From Prostheceraeus crozeri (Eukaryota > Platyhelminthes > Polycladida > Euryleptidae), in NCBI GenBank assembly GCA_907163375.1, contig CAJQUW010006771.1, positions 558,001 through 622,000 of the forward strand: DNA of 64,000 nucleotides, written 5' to 3'. Below are positions 52,860-64,000 of this stretch, in pieces. A program made the position numbers and the translations under genes. Positions within the stretch are counted from its first letter, which is position 1. Each line of letters starts with the position of its first letter. The notes under the pieces were generated by a model. The model was not told where the DNA came from. It saw only the letters and a program-made list of their open reading frames with translations, and did not search any database.

Positions 52860-55542
52860 ATTGCACCACGGAACAGTATTTGCCAATTTGTATACCATCA
52901 CGATATAGTACAGCACTAGGGAGAAAACAATACAGCACAGGTAGAAAACAGTACAATTACATCTGTGTAATCCTTTGAGTAATTTTGAATCAAAAATATA
53001 CATGTTTAGGCTACGTACTACCGGTGTATGATGGCTCGACAAAGTGGACGAGCCGACTAAAACGTGGAATCTACATGTACATCGAATTTTCCTTATTTCC
53101 TCTTTTTCCCCATGTGGACTTACTGACATCAATGGCATGTGGAATTTACATAGAATATTCCATATCTTTTCTAAGTAGACATTTGTACATGAATACCACA
53201 TGGGATCAACGCACTCAATTGAATTTTCTACTTTTTTCCACGTGGAAATTTTCACACGAATACCACGTGGAATTTATGTAGATTTTTTCTACCTCTTTTC
53301 CACGTGGACATTTTCACACGAATACCACGTGGAATTGACGTAGATTTTTTTACCTCTTTTCCATGTGGACATTTTCACACGAATACCACGTGGAATTGAC
53401 GTAGATTTTTTTACCTCTTTTCCATGTGGACATTTTCACACGAATACCACGTAGGATCCACGTGGACAATTCCACATCATATCCTCATGAATTCCAAAAA
53501 ATAAAAACAACTTCATAACTAAAATAAAGACAAAAATCCTGCAATTATATCACTTCAAAAAGCTCTGATATAAACTGTTTCGCATCCTTTTAGACGAAAA
53601 AAATTCCACGTGAATTCAAGAATATCACGTAGATTCGAAGTGGAATATATGTAGCAGTTTTCAGTGTGAAGCATTAGCAACTTTTGATGAGTAGCATCTG
53701 ACTTTGATTGATTGTGGAGAGACCCTGAATGCTGAGTTGAAAAGTGTTTAACAGATTCGGAAATAGCTCAAATAAGAGGGCTGACCTATTTTCTAGCGTT
53801 AACAAATGTTTTGATGGCGCATATAAAGTATCAGTAAGTCTGTCAGTAAGATTTTCAATTTTTTGGTGGATTTTTTGTCTTTACCGGCAACTTTTCTGAA
53901 TAACTTGCAATAACAAATTCAGTGTGTTGAACAATGCGTGTATAATTTACACTGCAGTGAGCTTACTTGTAAGTTAAACAAATTAATCCGAAAAAGCTAC
54001 TAATAGTCTTACTTCTAACTTCAGCTACTTTGTATTGCTGTATTTAAGCAAATTTAAATATACTTATTGAATTAGTTTTGAGCTTAATTTACCTAGAGGT
54101 AGTGCAAAGTGTAGAAACCAGCTCAAATTTGCATACAAAAGCTGAATTTAATACAAATCATTTACTGAATTTACTACAAATCATCGACCTTGTTGCATTA
54201 GGAACGAGATCCTCGAAATTCCAACCATCGAAATTTTCAAGATTGCTTGCCTCAAGTGACTCCTTCGGATTCCGAAAATACCCGATTATCACTGTCAATA
54301 TCAGAGGAGTCAGATAACCTAATAAGTCAGACACGCCATCGTCCGATACGTCGGAGTTATCATCAAATTTTCCCGATTGCTATTAAAGCCGATTGTAGAA
54401 GATATTAGCACTTGCAGATATTAACACAATAGCCGAAACATATCGATAGAATAAATCCAAAAAAAAGTTACCAACCTCTACTTGGCTTTTCCAAATCTTT
54501 TAAACAAAGCCGATTGTGTTAATTGCTGACGGTAACATTTTTCGCACGACACATAGATCTTGAACCGGGATCAAGCATTCTCATTTGAAGTGAAAGTAAT
54601 AAAGTAGACCACTGATAAAGTAACTGCATCACTATCAAACTTTGCTGTTCATTCACCGCGCCCACCGGTAATGACGGCATGCTCGATCCTGATTGGTCGG
54701 CAAAATTCGAAGACGTCATCGAAAGACTTGATCCGTTGTAATGAGCGATGATAGCATGGTATTCATGAAATCATCAATAAACTCACGAATTTAACCGTAT
54801 CAGCGACAATATATAGGCCCGAGTATATATACTCGTTTTAGACGCGAAAGGGTTAAGTAGGCCTATCGTTTCCTATATGCTAGCAGTTGATTATTAGGCC
54901 TATTCAGCTTCAAGAATGAGCTAGTCTACCATGTGTTGTTTGTAATCTTGTACATGTACATGTATGTCATCAGTGGCAATTGACAATAAATCACGATACT
55001 TTTGCACCAATCATAGGGGAGACACCCCTATAATGGGCCGGGCTGCTATAACGAGCCAGCAGGATTTCTCCGCTCAGCGATAAGTTGTTCAGCAGCCAAT
55101 GCGTTCACCTCGAGGAGACGGTGTCAGTGACTTGCGTTGCCAAGTTACAGCTCGATCGATGCAGTTAGCGGGAAGCTACAGCCAACAATCACTTTTTCAT
55201 GAAATCCTTGTCATGGTGAGTGTTTTGAATTTTACCGCCTGTGTATACAGATGTAGGTAAATTTTCAAATTGCTTATACATAGAAAAGCATCGGACCCTC
55301 TGCTAACATTTACAAGCGATTAGTTTATCTGAAGTTGAATATGATAGACTAGTGAGATGTTTTCTGTAACATCGCCTCCTGGCCCATTATAGGATGCCAA
55401 ACGTGAATTTGCAAGTTTTTATGAGAATAACTGTGGACTATACATGCTTTGATAACAAAGTTTTTCATGGGCATTTTTGGCATTAGCTAACAATATTAGC
55501 TACCCAACCTACCGGTTCATCGATACAAAATTCGTATTTTAG

Positions 55543-56951
55543 ATGAGTAGTCGATGGAAGAGGCGGTCAAATCGCTTGAATTGGTCAAGCGACAACATGC
55601 GTTTGGCAATTGAGGATGTTCGGCATGAAGGTATATCTGTACGACGGGCAGCAAAGGACCGAAATGTACCTAGAGCAACTCTATAACGGCGTATAAATGG
55701 TGGAAACTCAATAGCAACTGAAGACAAGAAGGTGAGTTCTGAAAAATAGGCCTAGAACTTTTTTGTCGCGTTGTGTTAGAACTTAGGTGCTGGTTTAATT
55801 AGCCTAACCTAATGTGGCAGTTTAGGCTGTAGGTCAATCTCTGTATATTGATCAAATTCCTCAGTATGTTGTCCATCAAGAGAGAGTCAAAGCTTTCACA
55901 ACCAAATTTGTTTGGTGCCTCCGTATTATTTCATTAATCAGGTAAATTACGGCATGAGATTAAACAAAAATGTAGGATAATTGGAAGTCTGTATAATTTC
56001 ATTCAATTTCCCAGTTTCCCGGTCCAGGTGACCGTTCTTCAGACAACAGTTACACATGCATATAGTATCCATCACTGTTGTACATTGACGCTGGTAAGTT
56101 AAGAATATTGACGCTGACGGTGTCAATTTGAAAAACCGTTGACGCTGACTCCGTCAATATTTTCTACTGACGCCTTGAAGCTGAAGGCGTCAAATTTTTT
56201 CGTTGACGCGTACAACACTGGATTGTAGATTTGTGTAGCCGCATTGATATTTTAACTTTCCTTGCAATGTTGGGAATCCATTGATGTTTCCCTTTAAGTT
56301 GTTGTTGACATGTTCTTAATGAGAATTAAATTTTCAGGCTTTCGTCGGAGGATTCCTACCAATTTTCAACAATAAACAAGAGGAGGAACTGGTGAAGCTG
56401 ATTCTTGATATGGAAGCAAAATTCTATGGACTAACTGGCTACGACGTGAGAATACTGGCCTATCAACTCGCTGAGCGGAATGGCATCAGACATCGCTTTA
56501 ATGCTGAGGCTGGAGTGGCCGGGAAGCGCTGGTTGTCATGTTTCATTGAACGACATCCCGAAATCTCAATTCGCTCACCAGAACCAATCATTGTTCTCCA
56601 AAACAAATCCTCGAAGAGTCTTTCAGCGAGCGAGACCTGCCACTTCAAAAGAAAAGAAGAAAGAATAAGTCCAGAGTCAGCACTGTACTTACATCACCAG
56701 ACCATTTGAATGAATTAGAGCAATGCAAGGAAGGTCTATCAAAACCTGCAGTCAAAATTCCTTGCAAACGCAAAGCAAATGCGAGGGACAAGAAGAATGT
56801 CCCTGACAAGAAGTGTGCTTTTGACAATGAGTGCTTATACTGCGGCGAATCATTCGATAGTGTCCCTCGAGAGAAGTGGATCTGCTGCGGAATGTGTGGT
56901 GACTGGGCACATGTTGACTGTACCGCCCTAGACAGTGAGTTTTGCGCATGA
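55543..56951 (+). pseudogene. Second copy of the DDE-less pogo-like gene
   Basis: Identical, as far as I compared, to 50044-51452 (offset 5,499), including the in-frame TAA and the intron. It exists only because of the segmental duplication. Confidence 0.75.
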
Positions 56952-56968
56952 ATGAACAAGATTATGTT

Positions 56969-57482
56969 TCAATAGTGTTTTATAATCGACTCATCTGTTT
57001 TATAATCAATTCTTCTTTGTTCTATAGTGATTTATAATCTAATAATCTCTGTTTTTTAATCGACTCATCCCTGCATCTTTTATAATCGATTCATCTTTGT
57101 TTTATAGTGGCTTAAAATCGACTCATCTCTGTTTTATAATCTACTCATCCCTGCATCTATTATAATCGACTCATCTGTTTTATAATCGATTCATCTCTGT
57201 TCTATAGGGCTTTGCAATCTAATCATCTATTTGTAATCGATTCATCTTTGTTTTATAGTGGCTTAAAATCGATTCATCTCTGTTTTATAATCTACTCATC
57301 CCTGCATGTTTTATAATCGATTCATCTGTTTTATAATTGACTCATCTCTGTTTTATGGTCTTTTATAATCGACACATCTGTTTAAATAATCGATTCATCC
57401 CTGTTCTATAGTGTTTTACAATCTTATCATCTATTTGTAATCGCTTCATCTTTGTTTTGTAGTGTTTTATAATCGATTCATC
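56969..57482. repeat. ~22-bp minisatellite, longer copy
   Basis: The same array, here continuing 180 bp past the point where the first copy is cut off. The first copy was therefore interrupted by the duplication junction, and this one keeps the original right edge. Confidence 0.8.
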
Positions 57483-57944
57483 TCAATTTTGATGCCCTAT
57501 GGAAAAGTTGATTGTGAACTGTCACTGATTGTTTTGATTGTTTTGCGCGTTTTGGGGCGTAAGGAATCATAGCCCTATTGCCATGATCTGAAGAGTAGGC
57601 CAGCTGTTCAAGTAGGTTGCCGAAATATCTTTTAATCAAACTACATGTAGAATTGTAACATCGCAAAAGTGTCTTGGGTCATGACAGCTAGGTTGGGAGT
57701 TTGGTGCGTCGAAACAATGATCATGGGATCATAGGCCTTGCAACCATCTAATTAAAAAAACACTTAAAAAGATATCTATTTTGCATGTGCTAGGGGCCTA
57801 CAAGTAGATTGATTTTTTCAATAATAAATGGACATTAAATACTGATAATCTACTTGAAATTTGCTAACATCGACCATAATAGAGAAGTTCTCCTTTAAAC
57901 GAGAAGTGGCTCATTATATGCACCCACCCCGGCTAACAAATTAC

Positions 57945-58255
57945 GTATCTGCTACGTAGCGGGGGAGTAGCAGAAATGCGTAGCAGAAACCAATAAAAAT
58001 GGCGGCATAGACCACGTTCCTGCTACGTAGCATGGTGCTACTTGTTGCTACCAATTGAAACGTTGCTGCTACTGAATTGACCTTACAATGCAAGCTACCG
58101 CTACGCTGAAGCACCAATTGCTACCGGTATGCTACGTAGCAGAACCTTGTGCTACTCTACCTACGTATCTGCTACTGGATGCCACGTAGTGCTACGTAGT
58201 TGCTACTAATTGCTACTAGTTGCTACCAACTGCTACACTGACGCTACGCTACATT
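57945..58255. repeat. TGCTAC / GCTACGTAGC-rich low-complexity repeat
   Basis: Dense, irregular reiteration of TGCTAC with repeated palindromes (TGCTACGTAGCA at several points). No regular period and no coding potential. Probably the sub-terminal part of a transposon or a satellite seed. Confidence 0.6.
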
Positions 58256-59167
58256 TTATCACCCCTTATTGGCGAAAGTCCACCTCAATCAATACACAGT
58301 CCAACTTAAGAGATGGCTGAAGGCGGGAGGACCATAATTTCACATCATTGATTCACAGTCCAACTTACCCACAGCTATGCAACTATGAAAATCAGAAGGC
58401 GATATTCCGGAATAGCAAAAAACAAACCATCACACAAACGATTCTATTCGAACACATATGCACACATTATCAAATGTCTTTACTCCGGCACTTGATCGTC
58501 TTCCACGTCACCCTCTACGTCCGGCAGCTCAACCCTGCTCCGAGAGAGTTTTCTGGGGGCTTGTTATAGCCAGTTCCCCACAAGGACCTTGATCCTGGCA
58601 TTTCCATTTTGCAATGGAGTTTTCTCATTGCCTCTGAAAAAGGATGATCAATTCTTAAAAAGGGTACTGAAATGCATATGAGATTATAACAAAATAAAAC
58701 TTAGTCTGATACACAGTTAGACACCACTTAGTTTGGAATACGTGCAATTCGTACTAGAAAAAAGAATGTTCCTGTCTACTGATGATGCTACATAGTTGGG
58801 TCAAGTTATGATGTATCAAAATGCACTCTCTGATGAGATGCAACGTTTCAAGCTCATTTGTAAGCTTAGAATATCGACTTTGTTAAGTTTAGCAGTTCTA
58901 ACCACTTTGCAAGTTTTCAGTATATGTAGTAGCTGCTTTGCATAATGCAATTCGGCGGAATATGCGCTTTTTTGAATTTCTAAATTTAGTTCCTCCCACA
59001 TTCACCGAAATCATAATAACCTCGACCTAGACTACGTAGATTTTCATCGAGGTCGGACAGAACAGTAGTCAGATAATTATAGAAACATTTTGCTATTCAT
59101 AATTTTTTATTTCCTCCTTGTTATTCATACTTATTTGTTCCTTTATGCCTATTTCTCGGACATTTTT

Positions 59168-59945
59168 GGACATGATAATGATTATAGCAAATACTATGTA
59201 AGGATAGAAATAGTCCCTCCGTCAGGACGGGCTTTTGCATGGAACGAGACCGAAGATGGGACTTTCAACGAATGTTCTAAACCCTATGACTACTACGAAA
59301 ATGCGCGCCTGCCGAGTTCTAACGTGTTCCTTTGATATGCAGACAAGTTCAAAGAAAAAGGACATGCTGATTGAAAGAAAATCGAAGTTTTCGACCGAAA
59401 TGTTGGTTTGGTGTGTTTGCCCGGACTATGCGAGATGTATTAACTCAAGCGCTGCAGGCCTAGTTTGTGGCATGATATATCTTCAGGTAATGAAGTCATG
59501 TAATCATCTACCTTTGCCTACCAAAACCAAACAAATTTGGATTCAACAAGCATCTTAGGAAGGTAAACATGAATGAAATTTTGATCAAATTTCAGCTCAA
59601 GCCTTGAGCATCTATAACCACTCTTGCAAATATCGCATATAGATTTTGTTCTTAGCACGGGATTAGAACGCAATAGAAGACATGTCATACCGCAAGCTCG
59701 CATAGTCGGACCAAGAATACCAAGCAGATATATTGGACGAAAATTTTCCATCAATTAGCATGTCTATTTCCTTGATCTTGTCTGTAGATCAAAGGAACAC
59801 GCTAGAACTCGGAAGGCGCGCATTTTCGTAGTAGTCATAGGGTATATAACATTCTGTGTCTCGTTCCATGCAGAGGCTCGTCCTGGTGGGACTATAAATA
59901 TATTCCCATGTTTCCATATAGTATTTGTTGCAATCATTCAAATTT
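59168..59945. repeat. Long inverted repeat (foldback) with ~170-bp arms
   Basis: Arms at about 59168-59345 and 59777-59945 are imperfect inverted complements. Shared words include ATGACTACTACGAAAATGCG, GCATGGAACGAGAC and GTGTTCCTTTGAT. The ~430-bp spacer has no recognisable domain. Looks like a foldback or MITE-type element. Short frames across the left arm (59090-59335, 59235-59558) are probably incidental. Confidence 0.6.
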
Positions 59946-62900
59946 TATAATGGGCATAAGCTTATAACGAAATTTGCATGATTCTTTTGTCCAAAGTTAG
60001 CGGCTGTTAAGATTGAACGGGAGACCTCATGCCATTAGATGATTTCAATGAATTTTGTGGTTATTTCCAAAATTGCTTTGGAACGATTTTATGTCATGCA
60101 TTGAATAACGCTTTGAGCGTGTCCGTTAAAAATTGTCATCTTTTTATCTGCAATTGTTAGTATAAAGCATATTTATGTTTTCACAAGGCATACCATAATG
60201 TAGTAATTAACCATTTAAAACTATTATAGATAATTATCATATTTTCAATGTGTTGACACAATGTGATCAATAACTTGATAAACATAAATGTCTTCGTTTT
60301 CCTTTCATTCAAGTGCCCGGTGCCAAAGTCAATCAAAGTTATGTAACTTATATCGAGAACAACCTCGACCTCGATTAAAATCTACAGTAACTGAAGTCAC
60401 ATCACTGATTTTTACATATTTTACCAAGTGTGCTCGTCAAAAGGGGGAAACTCGTACAGGAAGCTACACTTGGTCTAAATTTTGAATAGTGTCTGATATC
60501 ACTGTGCTAAATTTTCGGAAGAGCTTGATATAGAATCAAGTATGTTGAGTATCTACCTTGCGTTCAAAAAGTCTTCCATACTTCATTGCTGATTTATATA
60601 AAAATGCATCATTCACTAGTGGACAGAATTGCGGAAACATTGCAATTTATATATGATTTTATGCGTTAATTGTAATTTATTGTCATTTTACACGATAATT
60701 GCAATAAAATGATGCAATATATAAATTGCAATTTTTGTATTTTTCGTTTGCGAAATTTTCACCGTACATTTATCATCATCGATTCATCTCAGTGTTGCTT
60801 CCTTTACAAAGATTTTTGCTCTCTTCAGGATAAAAAATGAAAACATTCATATCATTGCTACTTTTTGTTGATTATAATTGATATCACTGTAGCACACGAA
60901 AATTGTAATAAAAATACCCTAATGACCATATTGCAATATGATCATTATAATACTATATATATATGAGACATGTATTGCACAAAAGCAAATCGCAATCAAT
61001 TTCAGATAACTTAAGGTAATAGTTTTCAAATGATCGATAAATTGATTTCACTTCGGAACTAGAAAACTTAAAAACGACTTTAAAAAACCATTTCACTGCA
61101 AAAATATTTATACCGGCGCTAAAATATTATCATAATCACCTAAATGTTCATATCTGAAACATTTTACAAATATTTATAAATTAATTTGTCGATGTAACAA
61201 AAATGTTTCTGCATACTTATGTAATTGTTACCATTAAACAGTGCAGTAAGCGGAGTTCTGAACTCATCTGTTTAGCTACATGGTAACAATGTTTACGTCA
61301 AATGATTGAAAAATCACAACTTTTTATCACTAGCCAGCAGCTGGTGTCAAAACGGAACCGAATCTCCAAGACAAATACGTGAACAATGGAATTGAACTTG
61401 AACAGTGTAACTTGCAAAGGAGCAGTGTCTGTGTTAATCTTCACATCACATTGAAGTTGATGAACATGCAGTTTGATTTCACAGACAAGCACAATAGCAG
61501 CACCCATATTCACCATACTTCATTAATAATTGCAGCTCTACATTAATATGAGCGTTTGTTTCTTCCTAGCATGCCTTCAGTCGAGGACTTCTATATAATA
61601 CGATCGAGTGACGTCATAACAACATCAATCTTGCCTTACACATAGGATCATTGCTTTATAGAGTGACTCACGCATAGAGTGCACGTGCCCTCGCCGTCTT
61701 TAGTGCGCACTGACTTACTTTACGTTTCTTTTAACAATGCGTGACCTCACTGTCTGGCCATACTGCTGCGCTCGTTTCGATATGCGCTCCTCAGTCGAAC
61801 AGAAGGGCTGTGAATTGTAAAGCTGTCACTGGATGTGCCAACGACTTTTCATGCTGATTCTTTACATTGGTAAACTATGATTTCGTGAAGCTTCTTCGAA
61901 TTGAACGAAATATGATAGAAGTGTGAATCGAATACCTGTGTGACTCAATTTCTGCCGATTCTCTCAAGTTTACGTCATACATGCCAAGTCTCCCGCATTT
62001 CGCGGGAGTCTCCCGCATTTTTAGTCAATCTCCCGCTCACCCGCATAATTGCTTAAATCTCCCGCATCATCATTTATTTACGCCGTATTTTAAAGTAGTC
62101 CAACAGTTTTTATCCTTCTAGTGTGCTCTTTCCATCATTCAAATGTAACAGCAAGCGTTCGGACTGATCAGCCACTCACCGCTATCCTATTCTTCGATTA
62201 GCCCTCCTCCATTCCCTCACAACCAATGAGAAGCATGCAATCATCCGTTTATTGAAAAGATAGATTTTCTTTTGATTCACGAACTCTATCTTTTTTATTG
62301 GAAATGTGACAAATTAATTGTCTTCAAAAATAAATATTCTCCATTTATTGAAGGAAATATAGGAAGTTGATAGGGCTTTTAAATATGATTTAATCTAATT
62401 TTACTATTTTTGTTGTTGGATCATTTGATGTTGGGTCTCCCGCATTTTTTTTTGAAACCTTGGCATCTCTGTTTACGTGCTGGTAAGGAATAGAGCGGAG
62501 GCCACGTAAAAGAAGGTAAGACGATCACTCATGCTACAAACCAAGTTATTATTCCATGAAGTGTGAGTTAAATTGTATTTTAGCTGTAAACGTACACCTT
62601 CATGGTCTCCTTTTTGAAATAATGTGCTTGAGATTGAAAAAAAATTTAACATTTTTTCTAGACCTACCGGTGCTAAAGTTTTTGATTTAAAAACATTGAA
62701 TATTTTTCTGAAATTCAGTAGGAAAGTTCAAGCGTCGCATCATTATCAGCGTGATCATTTTTATACTGTGCTTCAATTGAGGGTTCCATTTCTTTTTCTC
62801 ACTCTGACCCGGGTTTCATTAGGGAATAGATATTGGAGAATGTGACACGTTTGTTTTAGACTGGGTAGGAATTCAAAAACAGCTTATGTTTTACTCCTTT

Positions 62901-64000
62901 TTCATCCGGTAGATGTAGCGTTCTAGGTTTACAGCATCAAGGTTTCAGGTAGTATCAGACAATGAAACTAAGTAGGCCTATTGATAGAGGGTAACATTAT
63001 AAATTGGAAATTAGTAAGATTTCTGCAATTTTTTAAGTGTCATACTAAAATCATGAGTTAATGAAATTGAAAAACATGATATTATAATATACTATAAAAT
63101 GAACCAACACATGAGGTCTTGAAATGAAACCTTATTTTCTCAACCACTGAAACGAATTTTAATGCGCACATTCTGCGGTCATGACTCAAAATAATTCAGA
63201 AAAAAGCGCCACTGCACTCGGTTTATGCAGCATGTTTGAGACGAGTAGTAGGTGGATACTTGCTTTTTTTTAGATGGGGCTGCATGAATCCAAATGGTCC
63301 CATCCCCTGATTAAGAAATCGGGCTCAAGCTATATACATTAGACGGCTGACCAAATGGACCTCATTTGTGATTTAGCTGGTTATAAAAGTAAATCGTTTA
63401 ATTTTCATAACGACTGATATGTCAGAGCTTCCGAATGTTTTGTAATCCTGGATATTTTGTGGCAAATGATATCGATCGGCAGTCGCGGGTATAATACTGA
63501 ATCTATTGTGAAGTACTTACGTTGCATTCTTAATATTTTTTTGAATTGTGTTTGCATGCGATACATTATTATAATTGCAAATAAAGTTCTTGGAATTGCT
63601 GAAGATTAAATCAAGTGACTTCTTGGTTTTCTTAGAACAGGAAAAAGAGAAATAATACTGTTTATGTAAGGTACCTTTGGAAGTACATCCAAAACCTCGA
63701 AGCCTATCTTTTAACCCAAGAGGAAAGACTGTGCAAAGAGTTTTTATCCAGAAATCCTCCTAAAGAATGACGGATATGGGCTCGAGTATTCTAAAGTTAC
63801 CTGATATTTCTGTTACTGGCATTTGACAGCCGATGATCTATCTTTCGTAGAATTAGCGATTTATTATATGTGTATACGTTTGATACCCCTTCCATGTTTC
63901 TACACAATTTTTTTTATCTTCCAGGTTTCGGGTAACATCAAAAAGAAATTGTAATGGAGAGTAGTTAAAAAGCATTTGTGTTTAGACCAAACTCCCTCAT
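59946..64000. other. Gene-free right end
   Basis: No supported gene. Minor structure: an AT-rich palindrome near 60640-60735 (TTGCAATTTATATA and its complement), and a CTCCCGCATTT reiteration at 61985-62065 with another copy near 62435. Open frames (60288-60485, 61298-61516, 62624-62845) are short and show no motif. Confidence 0.45.

Larger units (their letters stand above)
51804..57302. repeat. Segmental tandem duplication, second copy (one extra 328-bp unit)
   Basis: 5,499 bp, 328 bp longer than the first copy because it has one more TIR sub-repeat (units at 51804, 52132 and 52460, against 46633 and 46961). Every ORF I compared is identical in both copies, so divergence is nil or nearly so. 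After 57302 the minisatellite continues uniquely. Confidence 0.9.

Noticed and set aside
51470..57482. CRISPR-like array
   Set aside because: Short degenerate units without unique spacers in a eukaryotic context; an ordinary minisatellite.

Overview
This is a eukaryotic, AT-rich, transposon-dense stretch with spliceosomal introns, TATA boxes and no recognisable host housekeeping gene. The recurring word 'taggcct', the chromodomain-bearing Polinton and the mix of hAT, pogo and foldback repeats suggest a marine invertebrate, possibly an echinoderm or relative. That placement is inference only.

Layout. Positions 1-5.7 kb hold hAT-related transposase remnants, including a nearly complete element at 1341-5695 flanked by a 5-bp direct repeat. 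Positions 6058-11482 are a second hAT-like element with another one nested in it. Positions 11.5-18.3 kb have no supported gene, only dispersed repeats and foldbacks.

The centrepiece is a 29,017-bp Polinton/Maverick (virus-like self-synthesising transposon) at 18344-47360. It is bounded by a perfect 6-bp target duplication (ATTGCA) and ~1-kb terminal inverted repeats (TIRs) that contain ~328-bp tandem sub-repeats. The left arm reads rightward: an unrecognised protein, a DEDDh exonuclease, a PolB-N-like protein, RING fingers, a small GGFL-motif virion-type protein, the packaging ATPase, a conserved Polinton protein, the chromodomain integrase, a basic virion protein, the double-jelly-roll major capsid protein and the adenain-like protease. 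A leftward cluster follows: a TATA-binding-protein (TBP) homologue and two tandem PC4-like genes. Two paralogous rightward structural genes with a G-E-W-E-V-G motif come next, then the leftward protein-primed DNA polymerase B. Last is an accessory arm with several small unrecognised genes, most with their own TATA box.

The element is decaying. I count nine in-frame stops in genes that otherwise stay in frame, at least eight small frameshifts (several at homopolymers), and two insertions of one hAT-like repeat family, each with an 8-bp target duplication. One splits the first G-E-W-E-V-G gene and carries a further hAT inside it; the other splits a zinc-finger/coiled-coil gene. The TBP-like gene, one PC4-like gene, the protease and the exonuclease body remain open.

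Right of the Polinton, a 5.2-5.5 kb segment (right TIR, flank and a pogo-like gene lacking its DDE domain) is present twice in tandem, apparently without divergence. It is either a very recent duplication or an assembly artefact. Positions 57.5-64 kb contain repeats but no gene I can support.

Most notable: the element carries apparent general transcription factors (TBP-like plus PC4-like), and TATA boxes lie inside the 3' coding ends of the PC4-like genes. This suggests an element-encoded transcription switch.
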